64,000 bases of DNA from positions 25,202,273 to 25,266,272 of the forward strand of contig NC_079513.1 in assembly GCF_000801105.2 (NCBI RefSeq). Direction: 5' to 3'. This stretch comes from Raphanus sativus. Taxonomy: Eukaryota; Streptophyta; Magnoliopsida; Brassicales; Brassicaceae. Under the pieces are notes generated by a model, which saw only the letters and a program-made list of their open reading frames with translations, made no database searches and was not told where the DNA came from. The position numbers were made by a program, and so were the translations under genes. The first letter of the stretch is position 1; each line of letters starts with the position of its first letter. This document shows positions 9,715 through 19,759 of this stretch, one piece after another.

Positions 9715-11733
9715 ATGACGGATGCAAACAACACCCCCATTGACACTACCATCGTGCAAACTCCAATCAACGTTGCTGCAACTGATGTATCTGGTGTGAC
9801 AACCGCTGGAAACATCCCTGCTTCCTCAACCGCTGCAGCAACAACAACCACTACCCTTCCTGCGGGAAACAGTGCTGATGAAACCACGCGCCGTAGCTTG
9901 TATCGGTTTCTGGTACATGAATCTGAAATATCAGACATCCATAAAAATTCAGTCATGGAGTCTAGAAATGCATCTTTCTTCGAAAATATTTTTCCATACA
10001 AGGAAAAACATGGTTCAAAACGAACTCGAGAAGAAAGAGACAACGACAAGGACTCAGAAATTGAGACAAATGTTGAAGTTTCTATAAATGATATCTCAGA
10101 AAATGAAGAAAAAGATGAACCTCGGAGAAGCAAAAGAGCTCGAAAGGAGAAATCTTTTGGTGATGATTTCCTAATGGCATTTCTAGTAGAAAATGTTCCA
10201 AAAACTTTGGCAGAAGCTATGGCTTCACCCGAAGCTCCGTTTTGGAATGAAGCTGTCAAAAGTGAATTCGATTCTATCATGCAAAATTACACATGGTACG
10301 TAACGGATTTACCACCTGGCTGCAAAGCATTAGGTAATAGATGGATAATGACACGAAAACCTGGTGGAAAATATAAAGCTAGGCTTGTAGTTCAAGGGTT
10401 TCGACAAAGGGAAGGCTTTGACTATTTTGATACATATTCTCCAGTAACCAGAATAACATCTATAAGGTCGATGATAGCTATCGCAGCCTTAAGAGATTTA
10501 GAAATCCATCAAATGGATGTAAAAACAGCTTTTCTAAATGGTGATTTAGAAGAAGAAATTTACATGAAACAACCTGAGGGTCATGTCATTCCTGGACAGG
10601 AAGACAAAGTATGCCGACTTGTAAAGTCACTTTATGGGCTTAAACAAGCTCCTAAACAATGGCACGAAAAATTTGACAACACAATGATGTCAAATGGTTT
10701 CAAAATTAATGAATGTGATAAATGCATATACTACAAAATTACCAAAAATGCGTATGTTTTGTTATGTTTATATGTAGATGATATGCTCATTATTGGGAGC
10801 AATAGAGACATTATCAATCAAACAAAAAACATGCTCAAAGGGAAATTTGAGATGAAAGATCTGGGATTAGCAGATGTTATTCTCGGGGTTAAAATCATAA
10901 GAAATCCAAATGGAATTACTTTAACTCAATCTCATTATGCTGAAACAATATTAGAGAGATTTAAAAACTACTCTAATAGTACTGCAAAAACTCCGTTAGA
11001 TCCCCAAATGCACTTGACAAAGAATTCAGGTGAAGCGGTTTCACAAAACGAGTATGCACGTGTGATCGGAAGTCTCATGTACTTGACCAATTGTACAAGA
11101 CCAGATCTAGCGCATGCAGTAAACGTACTTAGTCGATATACAAGTAATCCAGGTCATACACACTGGAAAGCTATAACGAGAGTACTCAATTACTTGCGCT
11201 ACACCAAAGATTTTGGGCTTCACTATGGTAAAGAACCAGCAGTTTTAGAAGGATACAGTGACGCTAACTGGATATCAGATTCTAAAAACTCAAAATCCAC
11301 AAGTGGATATGTTTTTACACTAGGAGGAGCGGCAATATCTTGGAAATCTACCAAACAAACAGTGCTAGCTAGGTCAACTATGGAATCTGAGTTCATAGCA
11401 TTAGACAAAGCAGCAGAAGAAGCTGAATGGCTTAGAAATTTTTTGGAAGATGTTCCTATGTGGGAGAAACCTGTACCAGCTATAAGAATACATTGTGATA
11501 GTCAATCAGCTATAGCTCGGGCTCAGAATAATCTCTACAATGGTAAATCTCGTCACATTAGAAGACGACATAAAACCATTAGACAACTTATCTCAACTGG
11601 TGTAATCACAATAGACTACATCAAATCGGCTGACAACCTAGCGGATCCATTTACTAAAGGTTTGCCACGAGATGTTGTTGCTAAATCATCAAAAGGAATG
11701 GGTTTAAAGCCTATAACTAATGAGGATGCTTGA
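9715..11733 (+). CDS. Copia Pol remnant: reverse transcriptase-RNase H (672 aa)
   Basis: An uninterrupted frame of 672 codons. Residues 1-55 are Thr/Ala-rich and look like the start of gag. Residues 60-100 ([16 protein letters not shown]) and a KR-rich stretch near 140 resemble the tail of copia integrase. Reverse transcriptase covers about 180-430, with [32 protein letters not shown] and the catalytic YVDD at residues 353-356. RNase H follows, with YSDANW near 514, [10 protein letters not shown] near 560 and [11 protein letters not shown] near 640. Gag capsid and zinc knuckle, protease and the integrase core are missing, consistent with an in-frame internal deletion. The RT motifs appear intact. 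Confidence 0.92.
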   Translation: MTDANNTPIDTTIVQTPINVAATDVSGVTTAGNIPASSTAAATTTTTLPAGNSADETTRRSLYRFLVHESEISDIHKNSVMESRNASFFENIFPYKEKHGSKRTREERDNDKDSEIETNVEVSINDISENEEKDEPRRSKRARKEKSFGDDFLMAFLVENVPKTLAEAMASPEAPFWNEAVKSEFDSIMQNYTWYVTDLPPGCKALGNRWIMTRKPGGKYKARLVVQGFRQREGFDYFDTYSPVTRITSIRSMIAIAALRDLEIHQMDVKTAFLNGDLEEEIYMKQPEGHVIPGQEDKVCRLVKSLYGLKQAPKQWHEKFDNTMMSNGFKINECDKCIYYKITKNAYVLLCLYVDDMLIIGSNRDIINQTKNMLKGKFEMKDLGLADVILGVKIIRNPNGITLTQSHYAETILERFKNYSNSTAKTPLDPQMHLTKNSGEAVSQNEYARVIGSLMYLTNCTRPDLAHAVNVLSRYTSNPGHTHWKAITRVLNYLRYTKDFGLHYGKEPAVLEGYSDANWISDSKNSKSTSGYVFTLGGAAISWKSTKQTVLARSTMESEFIALDKAAEEAEWLRNFLEDVPMWEKPVPAIRIHCDSQSAIARAQNNLYNGKSRHIRRRHKTIRQLISTGVITIDYIKSADNLADPFTKGLPRDVVAKSSKGMGLKPITNEDA

Positions 11734-12362
11734 CTGCAACCCTACCTATCATGACTGGAGATCCCAAGACGTAGGTTCAAAGGGAAAACAAAATCAAGCA
11801 GAATCTAACCAAAGCACTTTGAGACAAAGTAGTCTCATCCCAGCTCCTAAAGATGATAAGTGCTAACGAATGAGAGAAGGATAAGCATATGCTTTTAATG
11901 ATTCCATAGCTTCTAAAGCGAAGTATTACTCAATACTTTTCATGGTCAATCACCTAATGAGTGTGAAATGGGGCCGTTTCTAGGAGAATGAATGCAAGGC
12001 TATATTCTCTAAGTTCACTCATGAAAACCAGGAATAGTTCAGGGCCACAATGAACACAATAGAGAACTAAGTTCTACGAGAAAATGAAGCTGCGTTGTGC
12101 CTGTTGTCTCGGTCTACATAAAACACCGGTTGGTTCAAGACATCATGTTCACCTTCTGGTAAAGTAAACCCGACAGATATTAACTATGAGTGGTTCAAGG
12201 CTTAAAAATGCCACCTACTCAAACACAGTGAATTTTTCGCAAACACTCTCGATAAGTATGTCTAGTCTAGTCAGGATTAGAATAAGTTTTATTTTTTTAG
12301 AGTCTATCGAGTCTGCATTTATTCTGCATATGTTTAGAGTGATTTCTATTCATGTGGGGGAT
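11734..12362 (+). other. Copia 3' untranslated region and polypurine tract
   Basis: About 630 bp of non-coding internal sequence after the pol stop. It ends in a purine-rich tract (ATGTGGGGGAT, about 12352-12362) that would prime plus-strand synthesis. The tract directly abuts the right LTR. Confidence 0.75.
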
Positions 12363-13230
12363 TGTTGGACCAAATAATTGTGAAAAGAAATCAACTTGGG
12401 CTGAGATATAATAAAGCCCAAACTTGATTAAATGAGAGTATTTCTCAAATGTCCCACATTGGTTGTGAGAGACAAAATGGAGTTGCATATATATGTCTTT
12501 GAGACATGAGAGGATAATCAGCTCAGTGGAAGGAAGAGCTCCCCACGCGCGCGCCGCCGCCGCCGTCCGTCCGGCTCGGCTCGGCGTGGGCGTGGGCGTG
12601 GGCTTGGGCTTGGGCTTGGGCTTGGGCTTGGGCTTGGGCTTGGGCTTGGGCTTGGGTCTTGGGTCTTGGGTCTTGGGTCTTGGGTCTTGGTGGAGGGCCT
12701 CCGGCCCGTTAAGACTATTCTTTTTGGACCAAGTTAAGCTCAACGTTTTGCTATTTAATTTCTTAAAAACGGAGTCAAAAGAGAAGATCTTGCGGAGAAA
12801 GTTTCTCAACTCAACTCCCTCGATTTCCGCGAGATCGTCGCCCACGTGCAGCATCTGTTGCGGGAAGTGGGTCGTCTTCGTCTCTTTAAATATCGCCTCC
12901 TCTCTTCCTTCATTACTCACTTATTTTTCATCACAACAAAAATCCCCTAGCGTAAGTCTTTAGTTTCGAGAGTGTTTCGTAGCGTCTATAGTTCGATAGG
13001 GCGTTCACGAGTGAAGCGTGAATCGTCGCCATGGTTTTATCCTGGGACTCTATATTCGTACAGTCCCGTCTCACTACGGAGCGAATATAAAGAGTTAAGG
13101 AAAGAGATATCATATCTCGACTCCATGAACGTTTTCTTATCGGGTTTCATTTCGTCTATTCAATCGTTTCTTTCCTTAACATCTCGCTTTTATTATATCG
13201 TTTATTTGATTCGGTTTTCCGGCTTCTACA
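12363..13230 (+). repeat. Right LTR (868 bp)
   Basis: Same termini as the left LTR (TGTTGGACC ... CTTCTACA). It lacks the 79-bp segment present at 8765-8843. The hexamer array (about 12588-12691) differs in composition: fewer GGGCTT and more GGGTCTT units, with extra GTCC, CTCGG and GGGCGT copies at the left. TCTAT follows at 13231-13235. Confidence 0.95.
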
Positions 13231-13510
13231 TCTATTCGCGTAATAGTTTTATGTCAACTAGATTTGATCAAAGAGTTGTTGACCACTAAAGAAAGATTTG
13301 ATCAATGACTAAAATGCTATCTAGTCAAACTATTTGTTACTTTTCATTGGCTTTACAATCTGTAAACCTTATCTCCACTGTCGTCACTACGGTGTCCTAG
13401 ATAATCACGAAACTCCTTTTATTATTATTATATCCTATTCTGTCAAATAATTAATTCTCATTTATAATAAGAACAAGAAAGAAACACAAAACACCATTTT
13501 ACAAGGAGAG

Positions 13511-15169
13511 ATGGATGAAAGGAAACCATGCACCGCAAACTCGCCGCCGTTGACCCCGCTAGGCTTCTTGGAGAGAGCCGCCACCGTCTACGGCGACTGC
13601 ACCTCCATCGTCTACGGCGCCAAAACCGTGTACACGTGGCGGGAGACGAACCTCCGCTGCTTGCGCGTCGCCTCGTCTCTGTCGTCGCTCGGAATCGGCA
13701 GGTCCGACGTCGTCTCCGTCCTCTCTCCCAACACTCCGGCGATGTACGAGCTCCAGTTCGCCGTCCCGATGTCCGGAGCCATCCTCAACAACCTCAACAC
13801 GCGCCTCGACGCTCGCACCGTCTCCGTTCTCCTCCGCCACTGCGGATCCAAGCTCCTCTTCGTCGACGCCTTCTCTCGCGATATCGCCGTCGAGGCGGCG
13901 GCGATGATGGATGCTCCGCCGGTTCTCGTCTTCGTCGCCGATAATGAAGAGGTGGAAGGAGTTGCTGACGTGGCGGATCGTGATAAGAGTTTCCGTTACA
14001 CTTACGATGAGCTCGTAGAGAGAGGGGATCCGAGTTTTAAATGGATCCGACCCGAAAGCGAGTGGGACCCGGTCGTGCTCAATTACACATCCGGTACGAC
14101 CTCTGCTCCCAAAGGAGTGGTACACTGCCACAGGGGAATATTCGTTATGTCTATCGATTCTTTAATCGACTGGACCGTACCGAAAAATCCGGTTTACTTG
14201 TGGACCCTACCGATATTCCACGCTAACGGCTGGAGCTATCCGTGGGGGATCGCTGCCGTCGGTGGAACTAACGTCTGTCTCCGCAAGTTCGACGCGCCGC
14301 TTATCTACCGTTTGATCCGTGATCACGGCGTCACGCACATGTGCGGAGCTCCGGTGGTTCTCAACATGCTGTCGTCGAGTCAAGACTCTCGGCCTCTTGA
14401 ACATCCGGTTAACATCTTAACCGCCGGAGCTCCGCCGCCTGCCGCCGTTCTCCTCCGGGCCGAGTCGATGGGTTTCAACGTCAGTCACGGTTACGGGTTA
14501 ACGGAGACCGGAGGGTTAAACGTCTCTTGCGCGTGGAAGCCGCAGTGGAACCGGTTACCGGCGAGCGAGAGGGCGAGGCTGAAGGCGAGGCAGGGGGTGA
14601 GGACGGTCGGGTTTACAGAGATCGACGTGGTGGATCCTGTAACTGGTCGGAGCGTTGAGAGGAACGGAGAAACGGTCGGGGAGATTGTGATGAGAGGGAG
14701 TTCGATCATGCTCGGTTACTTGAAAGATCCTGTCGGAACAGAGAAGGCTCTAAAGAACGGGTGGTTCTTCACGGGAGATGTCGGGGTGATTCATTCGGAC
14801 GGGTACTTAGAGATTAAAGATAGGTCGAAAGATATAATCATAACGGGTGGAGAGAACGTGAGTAGCGTGGAGGTCGAAGCGGTGCTTTACACGAACCCGG
14901 CGGTGAACGAAGTGGCGGTGGTTGCGAGACCGGACGAGTTTTGGGGAGAGACGCCGTGTGCGTTTGTGAGTTTGAAGGATGGGTTGACTCGAAAACCGAC
15001 GGAGGGAGAGTTGATAGAGTATTGTAAGAAGAAGATGCCAAGGTATATGGTGCCTAAGACAGTGTCGTTTAAGGATGAGTTGCCGAAGACTTCGACTGGT
15101 AAGGTTATGAAGTTTGTGCTTAGGGATATCGCGAAGAAGATGGGTTCGACGAGGTTGAGTCGGATGTAA
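13511..15169 (+). CDS. AAE5: Acyl-activating enzyme, AAE5/AAE6-like, peroxisomal type
   Basis: Intronless 552-aa member of the AMP-binding superfamily (plant acyl-activating enzymes of the BZO1/AAE1-12 clade). It should activate a carboxylic acid with ATP and CoA; the natural substrate of AAE5 is not established. The P-loop motif YTSGTTSAPKG starts at residue 192. GYGLTETGG lies near 326, TGDVG near 421-425, RSKDIIITGGENVSS near 438, and the C-terminal lysine motif PKTSTGKVMK near 525. The protein ends SRM, a plausible PTS1 signal, as expected for this clade. The third codons are GC-rich, unlike the flanks. The start is supported by an A-rich leader and by family length. The copia element lies only about 275 bp upstream, so the promoter may be altered. 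A truncated second copy lies downstream. AAE6 is the alternative name. Confidence 0.9.
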   Translation: MDERKPCTANSPPLTPLGFLERAATVYGDCTSIVYGAKTVYTWRETNLRCLRVASSLSSLGIGRSDVVSVLSPNTPAMYELQFAVPMSGAILNNLNTRLDARTVSVLLRHCGSKLLFVDAFSRDIAVEAAAMMDAPPVLVFVADNEEVEGVADVADRDKSFRYTYDELVERGDPSFKWIRPESEWDPVVLNYTSGTTSAPKGVVHCHRGIFVMSIDSLIDWTVPKNPVYLWTLPIFHANGWSYPWGIAAVGGTNVCLRKFDAPLIYRLIRDHGVTHMCGAPVVLNMLSSSQDSRPLEHPVNILTAGAPPPAAVLLRAESMGFNVSHGYGLTETGGLNVSCAWKPQWNRLPASERARLKARQGVRTVGFTEIDVVDPVTGRSVERNGETVGEIVMRGSSIMLGYLKDPVGTEKALKNGWFFTGDVGVIHSDGYLEIKDRSKDIIITGGENVSSVEVEAVLYTNPAVNEVAVVARPDEFWGETPCAFVSLKDGLTRKPTEGELIEYCKKKMPRYMVPKTVSFKDELPKTSTGKVMKFVLRDIAKKMGSTRLSRM

Positions 15170-15987
15170 TATGAATTATGCATGTACTTTGTTATAAGAA
15201 AATGTTTTTAAGTAATAAAACCGTCAGATTCACTAAGCGTTATCTTTGTTAACAACCACTCTCGTTTACCCAACTGTCACAGGTGTCGACTTTATGTCGG
15301 CCGTACTCTTCTTAATTTTATAGCTTTTAGTTTATAATTGCAAATCGTTGATCCATGATCATTATCATATGGTTTTTTTTGTTGATGTTTCATCATAATG
15401 TTTTCCTTTCTATCTCTCTTCGAGAGGATGTTTGTCCTGTGAAGTCTCATTACTTGTCCATCAACGAATGTGTCGGTTTCTTTCCGGTGGAAGTTTCTTC
15501 ACGCGGCCTATGGTGAATCATGTTTGAACCGGTTCGCATAATCTATTATCGAGTCTCATTTGACATTTGATACTTATAATAAATTACGAAAAAATATAAT
15601 GGATTGACAAATAAAAAAGTGGATGTGATGGTGGGTCTATATTAGGGATCGATTAGCCTAGTGTGAACAAATCACTTAAGTATCTTTCGTAGTTATCTCA
15701 CATGCTCTTAAAATGGGAAACAAATCCTCCCATTCAATCTCCTGAATAAAAAAAAACAAGAGGAAGCATGATATCTAGCTTAGCGATGATGAATCAAAAT
15801 ACTTGTTGTTACAGGGAATATGACGAAACACACGGACACAAGATCTTGCTGCAGGCATGAATTACCAGCCTGAGGAGGGGGTAGAGATGAAACCCAATCT
15901 GATGCATGTGTTGGAAGAATCCCCAAAGTAATGAGCTGAGAAAAAGTGAAAACCTGTTGGTATGAGAAAACAATACTTAATTCTTTC
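15170..15987. other. AAE5-like 3' flank and spacer
   Basis: Starts with the AAE5-like 3' UTR (GCATGTACTTTGTTATAAG, near 15180), which recurs after the downstream stump. The rest is ordinary AT-rich sequence. No gene or RNA is supported. A moderately complex stretch at 15770-15950 carries no open frame I recognise. Confidence 0.5.
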
Positions 15988-15990
15988 TTA

Positions 15991-16128
15991 GAGCATCTCC
16001 AACCCCACTACATAATTTACTCCAAATTAAGAAATAAAGTTGAAAATGAAATGGAAAATGGAGTAATGACCAAAAAAATAAAAGCATTACTCCATGGAGT
16101 AAATTATGGAGTGGGGTTGGAGATGCCC
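15991..16128. mobile_element. PIF/Harbinger-like (Tourist) MITE
   Basis: A 138-bp element with long terminal inverted repeats: GAGCATCTCCAACCCCA at the left and TGGGGTTGGAGATGCCC at the right. TTA flanks both sides (15988-15990 and 16129-16131), the PIF/Harbinger target duplication. The subterminal CATAATTTACTCCA and TGGAGTAAATTATG are also inverted, so the whole element can fold back. It sits at the broken edge of the AAE stump. Confidence 0.88.
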
Positions 16129-16135
16129 TTAGTCA

Positions 16136-16375
16136 GTGAGCAACGGATGGAGAGTTGATAGAGTATTGCAGGTAGAAGATGCCAAGGTATATGGTGCCTA
16201 AGAGGGTGTCGTTTCGGAATGAGTTGCCTAAAACTTTGACTGGTAAGGTTATGAAATTTGTGCTTAGGGATGTTGCGAAGAAGATGGGTTCGATGAGGTT
16301 GAGTCGTATCTAATATATGAATAATGCATGCACTTTGTTATAAGAAAATGTTTATATGTGTGCAAGAGGCTGTAA
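16136..16375 (+). pseudogene. 3' stump of a second AAE gene (AAE6-like)
   Basis: This stretch repeats the last ~60 codons and the early 3' UTR of the AAE5-like gene at lower identity. It reads GGAGAGTTGATAGAGTATTG, then a disrupted CKKK region (codon changed to AGG followed by TAG), KMPRYMVPKRVSF, NELPKTLTGKVMKF and KKMGSMRLSRI with a stop. All upstream catalytic parts are gone. The MITE lies immediately before it. In Arabidopsis two AAE genes sit close together here, so this is probably what is left of the second copy. Confidence 0.85.
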
Positions 16376-17480
16376 CAATGTTCTAAATGGCTCTAGGTTT
16401 TTTTTTTTAAATCAACAGTTGTCTATCTTGTTTGTTAAAAATAAAAATAAAAATTTAAGAATTAAAATAAAATACAAACAAATCTAAGAATACAAACCAA
16501 AATATAAGAATTAAAATTAAATTAAAAATAAACAACTGTAGATAACAAAAGAGAGGGTTGATTGGAGATTCCAATTGCGATCATATTCTCAATTGTGATA
16601 TTTTTACAATTATTGAAAATTAGTTATCTAAATTTTTAATTTCTCTGATTGAATTAATACATTAGATTCTAAATTGGATTTTATATATAGCTTTAATCTG
16701 GAAAAAGTCAATGTAATACAACATAAGAATCTAGTGTAATACAACATAAGAATCTGGTGTGTATGATGCGATGAAGATTAAAAACTTGCAAAAAAAAATC
16801 GTAGAGTTCATACTCTAATGATAAAAAAAATCTTAGAAGAAAAATCATCTTTTTCATCTATTTTTTTTATTATGCTATTTGTTATTCTTTATTATAATAT
16901 GTATTTCATATGTTTTTATCAACTTTCGATAGTTTGATTTGATAAATTTAAGTTGTTAAAAAAGAATTATAATTTTTAATATATAAGAATTAAATAAAAA
17001 TTACAAGTTCGTTACAGTTTTGCAGTGATGGACTTTTTGAACTCAATTTTCCATTCATTTCATAAAACTCTAATTACTTTATTCAAACAGAAAGAAAGAA
17101 TCTTTTCCCACTCTTGATTAGCCATACCTAGTGATCTGAAAGAAGTGATGGTTCAAATTGGACATGAGTTAAATATTTCAGTAGCCAAGACATTGCTGTG
17201 ACAAACATGATTGTGCACAATGATTGTGCATATCAATCATTTTTATAGCATCCACCTCTATTTGTTGTGAAAGACATGACTGTGCATATGAATCATTCTA
17301 GTGGATACTCATCTCATATCCGATTCGAAGAGAAACTTATTGATCATTTGATTCATTCTCCCATTGTAGTTGGAATTTCTTCTATCTTGACAGCTACATG
17401 AACATACAATTAGTTCTTTTTTCCTTCCATGTTTCATTTTCTTAGTGTTTTCAGTTGTTTAATTGTTTAATTTTGTTGTT
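16376..17480. other. AT-rich spacer
   Basis: Very AT-rich, with a duplicated GTGTAATACAACATAAGAATCT near 16710-16755 and repeats of GATTGTGCATATCAATCAT and GACTGTGCATATGAATCAT near 17221-17305. No gene seen. Confidence 0.5.
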
Positions 17481-17492
17481 GTTCGGGTTAGG

Positions 17493-18762
17493 GAAGGGCA
17501 TGAATGCACGCTGCAGAATGGAGCGTTTTTTTTCTCCTGTTGACTCAGTCTGTTTTCTTACCCTCTACTCAAAAATCTTTGCCAAGGGTGTTCTTGCGAA
17601 TCAAGGAGCTATACCCTCGCTTGAAATGGCAGCAAATGTCTTGCAAGGTGGACTGCCACTTCAAGGTTCCACCCCGGTAAGTTACTGTTCTCGTTCTTTG
17701 TGTTTATGTTTTTATATTTTTTCTATTTGCTGTGATAAGAATGTTCTTATGTATTTTACAGGATCCACCTCTGTTTGCTGTGGCAGAGATGATTGTTCAT
17801 AGAAAAGTTTCTGATGAATATGAAACTGAGGAGCAATTTGAGAAGGCACTTCTGGATAAACTGACTGACTATCCTATTGCTATAGGAGTTCCTTCCTATC
17901 CTTCTCTGTTTCAACCACCAGAGCAGACCACGGTTAGTCCTTTTTTCTTTTTTTTTGTCAAAAACAATTTCATTAGTTTGAAAAACTTAGTACAATGGCT
18001 AGTAGTTAAGCCAGGATATTACATATTGCTGAGAAGTGATCTAGCTCTCTTTGCTAACTGATCCACATAATGAACATAAATTCTAGGAGTATGCTTAAAA
18101 GAGAAATTATTAAACTTGGACAGAGTATATCTTGTACCACTGTTGTTGCTTCATTGATAGACCGGCAAGTCCTTCTGCTTTGTGAGGAAATGTCCATGTT
18201 TTTTAAAAGTTGCACACAATCTCCCAGAATCAAAAAGTTCTTTTAAGATAGGAGGTTTAGTTGCTGAACAGCTAGCAGTATAGCCATTGCCTTGGCCTCC
18301 AATGCCATGTTTTTATTTTTTTCAGTTTTTTTTTAAGTTCAGAGAACATATAAATATTGATATAGGCTTTTATTTTATTTTATTGGTCCACTGAGCTTTT
18401 GCTAGCAGTATAGCCATTGCCTCGGCCTCCAATGCCATGTTTTTATTTTGTTTAGTTTTTTTTAGTTCAGAGAACATATAAATATTGATATAGGTTTTTA
18501 TTTTATTTTAGTGGTCCACTGAGATTTTGCCTTCTTCTTGTTTATACAGGGTTTTCACTCCCCAACCTTAGAGGAAATAAACTCTGTTTGGCCCACTAAT
18601 CACCTGATGTTTTGTACCGGTAGAGGGACTAAGGGTGGCCTCCCCTACGTTCAACTGCAGGATAGTGTCCTTCAGTTTAGGCAAGGTGGTTTCATCCATA
18701 TGCCACTGGGAAAATGTGCCATCACCCACTTTGTCGACCTGTTGGGTGTTCACCGTTGCTGA
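17493..18762 (+). CDS. Unrecognised gene piece, three exons
   Basis: I do not recognise this protein. Three exon-like blocks join in frame. The first ends at 17676 (LANQGAIPSLEMAANVLQGG). The second is 17762-17932 (57 codons, DPPLFAVAEMIVHRKVSDEY, then KALLDKLTDYPIAIGVPSYP). The third is 18550-18762 (GFHSPTLEEINSVWP, then QFRQGGFIHMPLGKCAITHF), ending in TGA. Splice sites GT..AG flank each block, and block lengths keep phase. The start is uncertain: the open frame goes back through 17511 without a clear first exon. The gene is likely partial. No matching gene is expected at this place in the Arabidopsis order, so it may be a transposed fragment. The second intron carries a 130-bp tandem duplication. 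Confidence 0.45.
18271..18530. repeat. 130-bp tandem duplication in an intron
   Basis: The block starting GCTAGCAGTATAGCCATTGC at 18271 is repeated from 18401 with only a few differences. Both copies end in a GGTCCACTGAG motif. They lie just before the third exon of the unrecognised gene. Confidence 0.85.
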
Positions 18763-18784
18763 TGAAATGGAGTGTTCCTATTAG

Positions 18785-18858
18785 TTGGATATTAGTGTTA
18801 TTTTGTATGCCACAACTTTATTTGGATATTAGTGTTATTTTGTATGCCACAACTTTAT
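18785..18858. repeat. 37-bp tandem duplication
   Basis: TTGGATATTAGTGTTATTTT and the following GTATGCCACAACTTTAT are repeated at an offset of 37 bp. They lie in the 3' flank of the unrecognised gene. Confidence 0.85.
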
Positions 18859-18859
18859 T

Positions 18860-19759
18860 CTCTCTCTATTTTGAATATCAATACTATTATAATAGAATCA
18901 GTCTTTAAAAGTTTGACTTATTCAAATTGTTTGAATCTATTGGACCTATCCATTTTTAACATAACCTCTTATATACAATGAAGTTATAACTCATGCTACC
19001 TTATTATGTCGACGTCCACGCATCCATATTTTTTCAAAATCCATCGGTTTATATCAACCAAAAGTTTTAGAAAATAAACGATGACTTTTATCAAACCAAT
19101 GAGATTAATATTCCATACACACGTTTTATCAAACAAGATCAAATGTTCCAATACAAAAGGGTCATGTGTGATATGTCTATCATATATATCTCATCCTCCA
19201 CAACTAGAGCAGAAAATTATTTACAGAGATGCATCAATGTCATGTTTAATATATATATTCTTCTTTTTGAAAGCTTTTTTAATATATTATTTTCTCATCA
19301 AACGTTTATTCCATACACACATTTTATTAAATGAGATCAAAATGATTTTCAGAGGAACCATGTGTAAAACAGTCTGATACTTCGTCCTCTTCCATTAGAG
19401 CTTTAAGTTATTAACAGAGATGCATCAGTATCCGGTTTGATATATCAAAACAATTGTATACATTCATTTCTTTATCATCTTATCCGATTCATATTAAAAA
19501 TTTAGTTGTAATAAAAAAATTTGTGTTTTCGTCACATTTGGTGAATTATCAAATACAAAACAAAACCCTATTGCAGATATAATAAACAAATATTATATAC
19601 TTTAATACTGATATTTTCTTTACGGTGGAATCTTAATCTATGCACGTTTTTATATTATATATTATTCACAATTTCTAAAAATAATTGATGTTGATATATT
19701 TGTATCTTAATTGCTTTACATACTTATTGTCAAATTTTATAGAAAACGTAATCTAAAGA
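18860..19759. other. AT-rich spacer with diverged repeats
   Basis: No gene. Near 19081-19160 and 19295-19350 there are two diverged copies of a block with TTCCATACACACGTTTTATC and AGATCAAA. Each is followed by an ACAGAGATGCATCA-type motif (near 19222 and 19414), so an old repeat has been duplicated here. Confidence 0.45.

Larger units (their letters stand above)
8355..13230 (+). mobile_element. Ty1/copia LTR retrotransposon, internally deleted
   Basis: A complete LTR-bounded element of 4,876 bp flanked by TCTAT. It sits between the tRNA-Ser/DUF538 side and the AAE5-like gene. The internal part is only about 3.06 kb and encodes reverse transcriptase and RNase H. No gag zinc knuckle, no protease and no integrase catalytic core were found. 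A polypurine tract (GTGGGGGAT) abuts the right LTR. I did not find the usual initiator-Met primer-binding site next to the left LTR. It is therefore non-autonomous as it stands. The LTRs are nearly identical outside a GGGCTT array and one 79-bp indel, which points to a recent insertion. Confidence 0.95.

Noticed and set aside
9651..10280. 209-aa minus-strand frame opposite the copia ORF
   Set aside because: It lies antisense to the pol start, has Ser/Leu/Val-biased content and no domain; a shadow of the real frame.
13559..14131. 190-aa minus-strand frame in the AAE gene
   Set aside because: Antisense shadow caused by GC-rich third codons of the acyl-activating enzyme.
15770..15950. Possible box C/D snoRNA (TGATGA and CTGA-like words)
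   Set aside because: No terminal stem and wrong spacing of the boxes; not supportable.
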